A stretch of 13,301 bases of DNA, from positions 1 through 13,301 of the forward strand of contig JBAZRT010000022.1 of the NCBI GenBank assembly GCA_041662765.1, read 5' to 3'. A program made the position numbers and the translations under genes. Of this stretch, positions 7,191-12,968 are shown piece after piece. The notes under the pieces were generated by a model. That model made no database searches. It was not told the DNA's origin and worked only from the letters and a program-made list of their open reading frames with translations. The first letter of the stretch is position 1. Each line of letters starts with the position of its first letter. The stretch comes from JAPLXD01 sp041662765. GTDB lineage: Bacteria > Patescibacteriota > Minisyncoccia > Moranbacterales > UBA11712.

Positions 7191-7220
7191 AGTATAGCTC
7201 AAAGTTGAGCCTTATGTAAA
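7191..7220 (-). promoter_or_regulatory. Promoter of the LCP gene, leaderless
   Basis: On the minus strand TTTACA (7220-7215), an 18-nt spacer and TATACT (7196-7191). The A of the start codon at 7184 is the seventh base after the -10, so the transcript should begin at or next to the ATG, leaving no room for a ribosome-binding site. Confidence 0.65.
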
Positions 7221-7318
7221 TTTAACTGCAGATCCCGCAGAGGCTTATTTTCTTTTATATAAAACCAATTTTACCCCTTGCCAAAGCGGTTTTTTTCTGC
7301 TATTATTCGATAAGATTT
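7203..7318. other. Divergent intergenic region between the LCP gene and lepB
   Basis: It carries back-to-back promoters. Between them is an imperfect inverted repeat: AGCCT near 7209 with AGGCT near 7241 around a small CTGC/GCAG hairpin. No gene is seen. The inverted repeat could be an operator shared by both promoters, but there is no direct evidence. Confidence 0.4.
7278..7306 (+). promoter_or_regulatory. Promoter of lepB
   Basis: TTGCCA (7278-7283), 17-nt spacer and TATTAT (7301-7306) preceded by TGC (extended -10). Only 12 nt separate the -10 from the ATG, giving a leader of about 6 nt. Confidence 0.65.
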
Positions 7319-7942
7319 ATGACAGATAAAGAAAAAGACATTGAATCCCAGTCCGAGGAGTTTGGTTTCAAAGGCGTGATTTGGGAAATAGTGAAAATGG
7401 TTTTCTGGGTGGTGGTGATCATTGTCCCCATCCGGGTTTTTTTGATCCAGCCTTTTTTCGTGCAGGGAGCCTCAATGGAGCCGAATTTTGAGGACAAGCA
7501 GTATCTCATTGTGAACGAACTTGGTTACAAAACGACTGAGGTTGGTTTTGGAAAAGGATCTGATCTCTTCACGGTGAAGCCGTTCAAGGAGCTCCAGAGG
7601 GGGGATGTGGTTGTGTTCCGTTATCCGAAAAATCCGTCCATTTTCTATATCAAGCGCATCATCGGCCTGCCGGGCGAGAAAATCGAAATTTCCAGGGACA
7701 AGGTCAAAATTTTCAATTCCGAAAATCCGAATGGGTTCGTGCTCGATGAGGGAAAATATCTTTCTGCCTCGGTTATGACATCGGGTGAAATAAATACGAC
7801 TCTTGGGGACGAATATTTTGTGATGGGAGATAATCGCCAATATTCTTCCGACTCGCGCTCGTGGGGTCCGGTGCCGGAGAATGATGTGATGGGGAAAGTG
7901 GTGCTTCGGGCATGGCCGATCGGGAAAGCGGGAATATTTTAG
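7319..7942 (+). CDS. lepB: Signal peptidase I
   Basis: Membrane-anchored serine protease that removes signal peptides from exported proteins; its active site faces outward. One N-terminal membrane helix spans about residues 19-42. Box B follows as VQGASMEPN with the nucleophile Ser52. Box D, with the general base Lys112, is FYIKRIIGLPGE, and box E is MGDNRQYSSDSRSWG (169-183). The 207 residues match the compact single-helix form found in Gram-positives and many CPR genomes. The ATG lies 12 nt after a good -10; there is no Shine-Dalgarno. The stop is TAG, and repeat copy 2 begins one base later. The divergent LCP gene also makes an envelope protein, so the pair may be co-controlled. Confidence 0.96.
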   Translation: MTDKEKDIESQSEEFGFKGVIWEIVKMVFWVVVIIVPIRVFLIQPFFVQGASMEPNFEDKQYLIVNELGYKTTEVGFGKGSDLFTVKPFKELQRGDVVVFRYPKNPSIFYIKRIIGLPGEKIEISRDKVKIFNSENPNGFVLDEGKYLSASVMTSGEINTTLGDEYFVMGDNRQYSSDSRSWGPVPENDVMGKVVLRAWPIGKAGIF

Positions 7943-8066
7943 CAATTTTCAATTTTCAATTCACAATTTTCAATCAATGATCAATTCCTAAAGTTTCAAT
8001 TTTCAAACATTGAACATTGGGTCATTGAAAATTCATTGTAAATTGAACATTGATAATTGAAAATCA
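7943..8066 (+). repeat. AT-rich imperfect palindromic repeat, copy 2
   Basis: It fills the gap between lepB and hisS and shares long near-identical blocks with copy 1 at 4908-5028. The shared blocks include CAATTTTCAATTCACAATTT, CAATCAATGATCAATTCCTA (copy 1 differs at two bases), CAATTTTCAAACATTGAACA and TTGAAAATTCATTG. Copy 2 carries a small insertion (GGGTC) and ends within 8 nt of the hisS ATG. Like copy 1, it starts directly behind a stop codon. I see no convincing hisS promoter inside it. Confidence 0.75.
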
Positions 8067-8073
8067 TTATATT

Positions 8074-9417
8074 ATGGCCAAGAAAAAGCAGATCATGAAA
8101 AAACCTGTCAAGAAGCAAAAAGTAGTTGAGGAGAAAGAAGAACTTCTCCTTCAGCCTCCGCGCGGAATGCGCGATATTTTGCCAAAAGATCAGCCGTATT
8201 GGCAGCAAGTGCGAAAAGTTTCCGAAAAAGCGGCAGCTGATTTTGGCTATCGCCGGATTGACACGCCGATCGTCGAATTTTCGAATCTTTTCACCCGCGG
8301 GATCGGAACAGGGACGGATATCATTGAAAAAGAAATGTACTCATTCTCGACGAAGGGCGGCGAAAAGGTTTCGCTGCGTCCCGAGTTCACGGCCGGAATC
8401 GCTCGCTCGTATATTCAAAACGGAATGCAGGTTGAGTCGAAGCCGGTCAAACTTTTCTACACCGGTCCGTGCTACAGATATGACCGTCCGCAAGAAGGAA
8501 GATTTCGCGAATTTTTTCAGTTCTGATGCGAGGCTTTTGGCGAACAGGACGCAATCATTGACGCACAGATGATCCAAATGGCCTGGCGGATCGTTTTTCA
8601 GCTTGGGATCAAAAATGTGACCGTGCACATCAACAGCATCGGCTGTCCCGGATGCCGCAAACAATACCGCAATCTCCTGGTGAGCTATTTTGAATCAAAG
8701 CGGCAAAAACTTTGCATTGACTGCAAAAAGAGACTCGAGATCAATCCTTTGCGTATTCTTGATTGCAAAGAAGACAAATGTACGCAGGTCGGCCAAAACG
8801 CGCCGCAGTCCGTCGATCATCTTTGTGAGGAATGCAGATCTCATTTCAAAGATCTTCTTGAATACCTGGATGAGCTTGAGATTCCATTTGAGATTGATCC
8901 GAATTTGGTGCGGGGTCTTGATTATTATACAAAAACTGTTTTTGAACTTTTTGCGGGACCGGCGGAAGAAGGAATGAAGAAAAAAGCCCTCGGTGGAGGA
9001 GGCCGATATGACGGGCTGGTGAAATTGCTCGGCGGCGAAGACACGCCGGCGGTCGGGTTTGCCATCGGGATGGACCGGGTGGTCAATGAGATGAAAAAAA
9101 TGGGCGCAAAGACCTATAGAGCGCCTCAGGCGCGTGTATTTTTGGCACAGCTGGGAAGTTTTGCTAAAAGAAAAAGCTTGCGCATGTTTGAATCTCTTGA
9201 GCGGGCCGGAATTGTCGTTGCGGAAAGTTTTGGAAGAGGAAGTCTCAAATCTCAGCTCAAAATTGCCGACAGATTGAAAGTCGAGCTCACGCTCATCCTT
9301 GGTCAGAAAGAGGCGATCGACGGGACTGTCATTGTGAAGGAAATGGCAAGCGGAATGCAGGAAACAGTGAACGCGGCAAGAATCATAGATGAAGTGAAAA
9401 AAAGGCTGAAGAAATAA
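8074..9417 (+). CDS. hisS: Histidyl-tRNA synthetase with one in-frame TGA at codon 151
   Basis: Charges tRNA-His (class II synthetase). The frame is continuous for 448 codons apart from TGA at 8524-8526. Motif 1 region is RGMRDILP (30-37). Motif 2 is GPCYRYDRPQEGRFREFFQF (131-150), and the TGA follows at once, then CEAFGEQDA. Other HisS read here QFG-CE or QLG-CE, so the TGA stands at a glycine position. The HisA motif LVRGLDYYTKTVFE has Arg280, motif 3 is GFAIGMDR (328-335), and the anticodon-binding domain follows. A Cys-rich insertion (CPGC, CIDC, CEEC) resembles that of Firmicutes-type enzymes. A Lys-rich N-terminal extension of about 28 residues precedes the core. ATG 8074 is preferred to a TTG at 8050 inside the repeat. 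The gene is either recoded, mutated or mis-sequenced at one base; see findings. The HIT gene starts 10 nt after the TAA stop. Confidence 0.93.
8524..8526 (+). other. In-frame TGA at a conserved glycine position of hisS
   Basis: The reading frame and the HisS similarity are the same on both sides of this triplet, so no insertion or deletion is involved. One G-to-T change from GGA would create it. As a plain stop it would truncate HisS within motif 2 at 150 residues, removing motif 3 and the anticodon-binding domain. Confidence 0.95.
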
Positions 9418-9427
9418 TGCGGAACTT

Positions 9428-9775
9428 ATGGATTGCATATTTTGCAAAATAGCCGAAAAAGAAATTCCCGCTGACATCGTATATGAAGACGGGGATGTGA
9501 TCGCTTTCCGCGATGCGCATCCGATCGCACCAGTGCACGTTTTGATCATTCCAAAAAAGCATATTGCGTCCATCACGGATATTTCAGCAGAAGATACGAT
9601 GCTCATGGGAAAATTGATCGCCACCGCCAAAAAAATTGCCGAAGACTTGAAAATTTCAGAAAAAGGATATAAGCTTCTTATTCGGGTCGGAGAGCATGGA
9701 GGACAGGAAGTAAAGCACATACATTTGCATTTGATCGGAGGAGCCAGGCTGTCCGAAAATATTGGTCCGATATAA
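9428..9775 (+). CDS. HIT-family nucleotide hydrolase (HINT-like)
   Basis: HIT proteins hydrolyse purine nucleoside phosphoramidates and related nucleotides. The 115-residue protein contains the histidine triad HIHLHLIGG with His97, His99 and the nucleophile position His101. N-terminal CIFCKI (Cys3, Cys6), with His45 in IPKKHI, gives the zinc-site pattern of HINT proteins, and PVHVLIIPKKH is typical too. Length is normal. It starts 10 nt after hisS and is followed by rpsU, an arrangement that suggests cotranscription; a role linked to aminoacyl-adenylate clean-up next to a tRNA synthetase is possible but inferred. The ATG has only a partial GGA upstream. Confidence 0.93.
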   Translation: MDCIFCKIAEKEIPADIVYEDGDVIAFRDAHPIAPVHVLIIPKKHIASITDISAEDTMLMGKLIATAKKIAEDLKISEKGYKLLIRVGEHGGQEVKHIHLHLIGGARLSENIGPI

Positions 9776-9800
9776 TTTAGAAATTGAACATTATTTAGAG

Positions 9801-9806
9801 GGGAGG
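9801..9806 (+). promoter_or_regulatory. Consensus Shine-Dalgarno of rpsU, the only strong one in the window
   Basis: GAGGGGAGGT with core GGGAGG (9801-9806) lies 8 nt before the rpsU ATG. No other gene here has more than a three-base match at a proper distance. Confidence 0.9.
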
Positions 9807-9814
9807 TCAGATAT

Positions 9815-10072
9815 ATGGTCCAAGTAAAAAAGAAAGATCGTGAAACATCGGAAAGCTTGATCCGCCGTTTTTCGCGTCGCGTTCAGCAGAGCGGAGTTTT
9901 GCTTTCCGTGCGCAAGGGGCGTTTTTACACGAAAGACAAAAGCCGCCGCCAAGTCCGCGAATCAGCTCAATACAGGGCGAAGATCAGAAAAGAAGTTGAT
10001 AAGCTCAAAAAAATGGGAAAGTTTGACGAAGAATCGCTTAAGCGCGTAAAGAAAAAAATTAGTGACGAATAA
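9815..10072 (+). CDS. rpsU: Ribosomal protein bS21
   Basis: Small-subunit protein that lies near the 3' end of 16S rRNA and the anti-Shine-Dalgarno and assists initiation. The 85-residue, strongly basic protein shows the S21 pattern: ESLIRRFSRRVQQSGVLLSV (helix 1 and loop), then RKGRFYTKDKSRRQVRES, with a Lys/Arg-rich tail. At 85 residues it is longer than the usual 58-70; the extra part is the C-terminal helix rich in Lys and Glu. It starts 39 nt after the HIT gene, with a perfect Shine-Dalgarno, and ends 4 nt before the yqeY ATG. The combination of S21 with an unusually strong ribosome-binding site suggests translational autoregulation (see findings). Confidence 0.92.
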   Translation: MVQVKKKDRETSESLIRRFSRRVQQSGVLLSVRKGRFYTKDKSRRQVRESAQYRAKIRKEVDKLKKMGKFDEESLKRVKKKISDE

Positions 10073-10076
10073 AAGT

Positions 10077-10529
10077 ATGATTCACGAACAAATTGAAGCC
10101 GATCTCAGGTCTGCGCTCAAATCCGGCGAAAAAGAAAAGACTGGTGTTTTGCGATTTCTCATTTCGGCGATCAAAAATCAACAGATCGAGATCAAGGCCA
10201 AGGATGAACAATATCTCAAAGATGAAGAAGTTATCGCGGTCATCCGCCGGCAAGTGAAGCAAAGAAAGGATTCCATCGCCGAATATGAAAAAGGCGGCCG
10301 GCAAGAATTGGCCGACAAAGAAAAAGCGGAGATGGCGATCCTCGAAAATTATCTTCCGGCTGGGGCAGGCGACGAAAGAATTCGTGAAATCGTAAAGGCA
10401 AAAATCACTGAACTCGACATCACGGACAAATCCGGATTCGGAAAGCTGATGGGCGCGGCGATGGCCGAGCTCAAAGGCCAAGCCGACGGCGACGCGGTGA
10501 AGAAAATTGTCGAAGAGGAATTGGGATAA
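10077..10529 (+). CDS. yqeY: GatB/YqeY-domain protein
   Basis: The 150-residue protein matches the YqeY family, related to the C-terminal tail domain of the GatB amidotransferase subunit; its cellular role is not firmly known, though tRNA binding is often assumed. Family features include TGVLRFLISAIKNQQIE near the N-terminus, VIRRQVKQRKDSIAEYEKGG, the LENYLPAG segment, and the C-terminal GKLMGAAMAELKGQADG. ATG 10077 is chosen; an in-frame GTG at 10062 overlaps the rpsU coding end. It has no Shine-Dalgarno and sits 4 nt after the rpsU stop, so translation may be coupled to rpsU. It ends the hisS-HIT-rpsU-yqeY unit, with a strong terminator 18 nt after its TAA. rpsU-yqeY adjacency is common in bacteria. 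Confidence 0.93.
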   Translation: MIHEQIEADLRSALKSGEKEKTGVLRFLISAIKNQQIEIKAKDEQYLKDEEVIAVIRRQVKQRKDSIAEYEKGGRQELADKEKAEMAILENYLPAGAGDERIREIVKAKITELDITDKSGFGKLMGAAMAELKGQADGDAVKKIVEEELG

Positions 10530-10547
10530 ATTATTTTTACAGAAGCG

Positions 10548-10587
10548 ACCCCGTCTCGATATAGCATCGGGGCGGGGTTTTACTTTT
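10548..10587 (+). terminator. Strong intrinsic terminator after yqeY
   Basis: A 13-bp uninterrupted stem (10548-10560 with 10566-10578, two G-T pairs, C/G-rich) has a 5-nt loop ATAGC and is followed by TTTACTTTT. It is the strongest terminator in the window. Its T tract overlaps the proposed -35 of the ybeY promoter. Confidence 0.92.
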
Positions 10588-10607
10588 GACGCATTTGTCG
10601 ATATTAT
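10579..10607 (+). promoter_or_regulatory. Putative promoter of ybeY, leaderless
   Basis: TATTAT (10602-10607) is followed by 7 nt and the ybeY ATG. TTTACT (10579-10584) at 17-nt spacing matches the -35 consensus at four of six positions. It follows directly on a terminator, where a new promoter is expected. Confidence 0.5.
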
Positions 10608-10614
10608 AAATTCA

Positions 10615-11034
10615 ATGAAAACAACGATCGAAATCACCAATCTCACCAAAAAAAGAATAGATCCCGATTTTGTGAAAAAAATCGTTCGAAAAACAGTCAA
10701 ATTGGCAGGATCTGATTTGAAGCGTTTTGGAATTTCGGTTGTTTTTCTGGGTGAAGCGGAAAGCAGGAGAATAAACCGGAAATATAGGAAAAAGAACAAA
10801 TCCACGGACGTGCTTTCGTTTAATCTCGATTCGGAGTATAATAAAGCAGGAAAGGTATTAGAAGGGGAACTAGTGCTTTGTCCTAATGTAATTGCGAAGA
10901 ACGCTCGCGACAATAAAGTTGATTTTTCGCGCGAGTTGGCTTTCGTTCTGGCGCACGGAGTGTTGCATGTTTTGGGTTGGCGGCACGGAAAAAAGATGTT
11001 TGACTTACAGGATAAAGTAACTAGTATCATGTAA
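10615..11034 (+). CDS. ybeY: Endoribonuclease YbeY (rRNA maturation factor)
   Basis: Zinc-dependent single-strand endoribonuclease for 16S rRNA 3'-end maturation and ribosome quality control. From ATG 10615 it has 139 residues. The conserved Arg region reads INRKYRKKNKSTDVLSF (54-69, Arg58), and the metal site is HGVLHVLGWRHG with His114, His118 and His124. In most YbeY proteins the last part reads GYDH; here Tyr and Asp are replaced by Trp and Arg, although all three histidines remain. The C-terminus is short. ATG 10615 is preferred over an upstream in-frame start at 10507, because the latter overlaps yqeY and the terminator and has no YbeY similarity. The stop is TAA. Confidence 0.92.
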   Translation: MKTTIEITNLTKKRIDPDFVKKIVRKTVKLAGSDLKRFGISVVFLGEAESRRINRKYRKKNKSTDVLSFNLDSEYNKAGKVLEGELVLCPNVIAKNARDNKVDFSRELAFVLAHGVLHVLGWRHGKKMFDLQDKVTSIM

Positions 11035-11038
11035 TTAG

Positions 11039-11064
11039 CAATTTGGATGAATATATCCAAATTG
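11039..11064 (+). repeat. Perfect 10-bp inverted repeat between ybeY and dgkA
   Basis: CAATTTGGAT (11039-11048), GAATAT and ATCCAAATTG (11055-11064). It begins 4 nt after the ybeY stop. No T run follows, so it is a poor intrinsic terminator in either direction. It may stabilise the 3' end of the mRNA or be a shortened derivative of the AT-rich repeat family, whose flanks AGCAATTT and AAATTGATAATT it shares. Confidence 0.7.
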
Positions 11065-11092
11065 ATAATTTCTAATCGCGAATTGCGGTCGC

Positions 11093-11470
11093 ATGGATAA
11101 TTTCAAAAGACTTTTCAAAAGTTTTCGGTATGCCTGGCGCGGGCTCAAGTATGTTCTCAGAAACGAACAAAATTTTCAGCTTGAGATCCTGGGCGGAGTT
11201 TTTGTGATCATTTTGATGTATTTGTTTCCGACGCGCAGTCTTGAAAAAATCGCGCTTTTCATCGTCATTTTCGCGGTGTTGGTGATCGAGCTCATAAACA
11301 CGATATTTGAACGGGTGGTTGATATGCTCAAGCCTCGCATGCATCCCTATGCTCAGCTGGTGAAAGATATTATGGCGGCGGCGGTCTTGCTTTCTTCGAT
11401 CGGGGCGGTGATCGTCGGGGTGATCATATTTTGGCCGTATTTTGGGGATTTGTTTTTGCAAAATATGTAG
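11093..11470 (+). CDS. dgkA: Diacylglycerol/undecaprenol kinase, DgkA family
   Basis: Small membrane kinase; Gram-positive members phosphorylate undecaprenol and so recycle the lipid carrier for wall polymers. The 125-residue protein begins with an amphipathic basic segment (FKRLFKSFRYAWRGL), then RNEQNFQLEI, then three membrane helices at about 31-46, 51-72 and 95-116. The active-site signature, normally ELxNTAIExxVD, appears as ELINTIFERVVD (66-77): Glu66, Asn69, Glu73 and Asp77 are kept, while Ala-Ile are replaced by Ile-Phe. The second motif LVKDIMAAAVLLSS is intact. Substrate cannot be read from sequence; undecaprenol fits the LCP gene nearby. No Shine-Dalgarno; a weak promoter (TTGGAT, 17 nt, TAATTT at 11066) is possible. 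The stop is TAG. Confidence 0.93.
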   Translation: MDNFKRLFKSFRYAWRGLKYVLRNEQNFQLEILGGVFVIILMYLFPTRSLEKIALFIVIFAVLVIELINTIFERVVDMLKPRMHPYAQLVKDIMAAAVLLSSIGAVIVGVIIFWPYFGDLFLQNM

Positions 11471-11484
11471 TTTTTTTGTATAAT
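11456..11484 (+). promoter_or_regulatory. Promoter of ftsA, near-leaderless
   Basis: TTGCAA (11456-11461), 17-nt spacer and a perfect TATAAT (11479-11484). It lies over the end of dgkA. The ATG is 11 nt after the -10, leaving a leader of about 5 nt. Confidence 0.7.
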
Positions 11485-11495
11485 TATCATATATT

Positions 11496-12752
11496 ATGTC
11501 AAAAGGTGATATCGTCATTGGTCTCGATGTCGGATCTTCGAACGTTCGTGCGGTGATCTTGCAGAAGTTCGAGGGAGAGGAAAAGCCTCGCGTGATGGGA
11601 GCGGGCGTGGCGCCTTCTGCCGGAATGCGCCGGGGAGTCGTGGCTGATGTCGAAGAAACAATCAAATCCATTGGAGCCGCCGCTGGGAACGCCGAGCGGA
11701 CTTCTGGCATTTCTGTTTCACACGCGATTGTCAGCGTGGGAGGAAGTCATATCAGCTCGCAGGAAAGCCAAGGCGTGGTGGCGACCGGAAAGGCGGACGG
11801 GGAAATCACCGGCGACGACCTGTCGCGGGTTTTGAGCGCGGCGGAAACTATTTCCCTTCCTTCGAATACCGAAATTCTGCACGTGATCCCCCGCAACTAC
11901 TCGGTGGATGACCAAAAAAACGTGAAGGACCCGATTGGCATGAATGGCATTCGCCTTGAAGTGAATTCTCTTTTGGTTTTAGGATCGACTCCTTTTATCA
12001 AAAATCTTTCCAAGTGTGTCTATCAGTCGGGAGTGGAGATCGATGATCTTGTTTTTGGAGGTCTTGCAGCGGCCAAATCCGCACTCAACAAGCGGCAAAA
12101 GGAATTGGGCGTGGTTCTTGTTGATATGGGAGGCGGAACGACGAATTTCATAGTTTTTGAGGAAGGGGAATTGGTTCAAATGGGGGTGGTTCCGATCGGT
12201 AGCGGGCACATCACAAACGATATCGCAATTGGTCTTCGAACTTCGATTGATGTGGCGGAAAAAGTGAAGATCAATTATGGCTCGGCGCTTCCTGATGAAA
12301 TCGGCAAGAAAGAACAAATAAATCTGGCCGAGATAGACCAAAATGAGGAAGGGGAAATTTCTCGCCATCACATAGCGGAAATCATCGAGGCGCGGCTTGA
12401 AGAAATATTCACGCTGGTTGACAAGGAGCTTCGAAAAACTGGACGTTCAGGAATGCTTCCGGCGGGCGCAGTGCTTGTCGGGGGAGGAGCAAAACTTCCC
12501 GGCGCTGTGGATATCGCTAAGAAGATTCTTCGTCTTCCTGCTCAGACCGGGTTTCCAACGGACCTTGGGGGCATCGTTGACAAGGTGGATGAGCCAAGTT
12601 TTGTTTCGGCTGTTGGGCTGGCGCTTTGGGGCATGGAAGAAATGCCGACGCATTCTTCTTCAAATATGAAACTTCCCGGAATGGACAATCTTCCAAATAT
12701 GGGAAAAACAGTGGAAAAGATGAAGGGATGGCTTCGAAAGTTTTTGCCATAA
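11496..12752 (+). CDS. ftsA: Cell division protein FtsA
   Basis: Actin-like ATPase that tethers FtsZ filaments to the membrane. The 418-residue protein has the actin-fold signatures: phosphate 1 GLDVGSSNVRAV (9-20), phosphate 2 VLVDMGGGTTNFIVF (207-221), and adenosine motif VLVGGGAKLPG (327-337). The SHS2-like 1C domain lies between about 80 and 165. A flexible Ser/Met/Asn-rich linker leads to a C-terminal amphipathic helix, VEKMKGWLRKFLP, with Lys/Arg and Trp/Phe/Leu faces, the normal membrane-targeting sequence. The ATG lies 11 nt after a TATAAT; there is no Shine-Dalgarno. ftsZ follows 216 nt after the TAA stop, separated by a palindromic element and its own promoter, so the two genes can be regulated apart. 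Confidence 0.96.
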   Translation: MSKGDIVIGLDVGSSNVRAVILQKFEGEEKPRVMGAGVAPSAGMRRGVVADVEETIKSIGAAAGNAERTSGISVSHAIVSVGGSHISSQESQGVVATGKADGEITGDDLSRVLSAAETISLPSNTEILHVIPRNYSVDDQKNVKDPIGMNGIRLEVNSLLVLGSTPFIKNLSKCVYQSGVEIDDLVFGGLAAAKSALNKRQKELGVVLVDMGGGTTNFIVFEEGELVQMGVVPIGSGHITNDIAIGLRTSIDVAEKVKINYGSALPDEIGKKEQINLAEIDQNEEGEISRHHIAEIIEARLEEIFTLVDKELRKTGRSGMLPAGAVLVGGGAKLPGAVDIAKKILRLPAQTGFPTDLGGIVDKVDEPSFVSAVGLALWGMEEMPTHSSSNMKLPGMDNLPNMGKTVEKMKGWLRKFLP

Positions 12753-12759
12753 GAAAAAA

Positions 12760-12890
12760 CTCGAATCCAAAATCCAAAATAAAAATGACAAATAAAGTCC
12801 CAAGCTCCAAAGCTAAAATTTTGGGAGTTTGAAGTTTGGGATTTTGTTGGATATTGGGCTTGGAATTTTTAAAATACCAATCTTTGTATC
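12760..12890 (+). repeat. Palindromic intergenic element between ftsA and ftsZ
   Basis: The left arm is built of ATCCAAAATCCAAAAT and CCCAAGCTCCAA. The right arm carries TTGGGAGTTTGAAGTTTGGG, then ATTTTGTTGGATATTGGGCT. The arms are imperfectly complementary (CTCCAA with TTGGGAG, AATCCAAAAT with ATTTTGTTGGAT, CCAAGC with GCTTGG). Its sequence differs from the CAATTTT family. It has no protein-coding content and may be a non-autonomous repeat or a terminator-like structure behind ftsA. Confidence 0.55.
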
Positions 12891-12895
12891 AATTC

Positions 12896-12925
12896 TTGAC
12901 ACATTAAAGCCGGTTATGCTAGTGT
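12896..12925 (+). promoter_or_regulatory. Promoter of ftsZ
   Basis: Perfect TTGACA (12896-12901), 18-nt spacer and TAGTGT (12920-12925) preceded by TGC, an extended -10. The -10 itself is a weak match, but the -35 and the TGC support it. Predicted leader is about 35-40 nt. Confidence 0.55.
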
Positions 12926-12957
12926 ATTTTACTAGCCAATTAAGGCTAAATTACACT
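12921..12957 (+). promoter_or_regulatory. Inverted repeat over the -10 and leader of ftsZ
   Basis: AGTGTA (12921-12926) pairs with TACACT (12952-12957), and TAGCC (12933-12937) with GGCTA (12944-12948), around an AATTAA loop with a 6/3 internal loop. It covers the proposed -10 and start site, so it may be an operator or an mRNA hairpin ending 11 nt before the ATG. Confidence 0.5.
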
Positions 12958-12968
12958 TAAAAAATACT

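Noticed and set aside
7184..7202. TTG at 7202 as the LCP gene start
   Set aside because: It overlaps the promoter spacer upstream of the -10; ATG 7184 is seven bases after the -10.
8513..8530. Programmed frameshift at the T6 run just before the hisS TGA
   Set aside because: The HisS similarity continues in the same frame after the TGA, so no change of frame is needed.
8524..8560. Selenocysteine at the hisS TGA
   Set aside because: HisS has glycine, not cysteine, at this site, and I see no convincing stem-loop immediately downstream.
8525..8560. Translation restart at the ATG overlapping the hisS TGA (TGATG)
   Set aside because: That ATG is in another frame and reaches a stop after about a dozen codons.
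8695..9720. Long open frame of 341 codons on the minus strand opposite hisS and the HIT gene
   Set aside because: It lies fully antisense to two genes with clear family motifs, has no recognisable domain, and reads as a codon-bias shadow.
10059..11060. Open frame of 333 codons on the minus strand opposite yqeY and ybeY
   Set aside because: It crosses a strong plus-strand terminator and two well-identified genes; no domain or start signal supports it.
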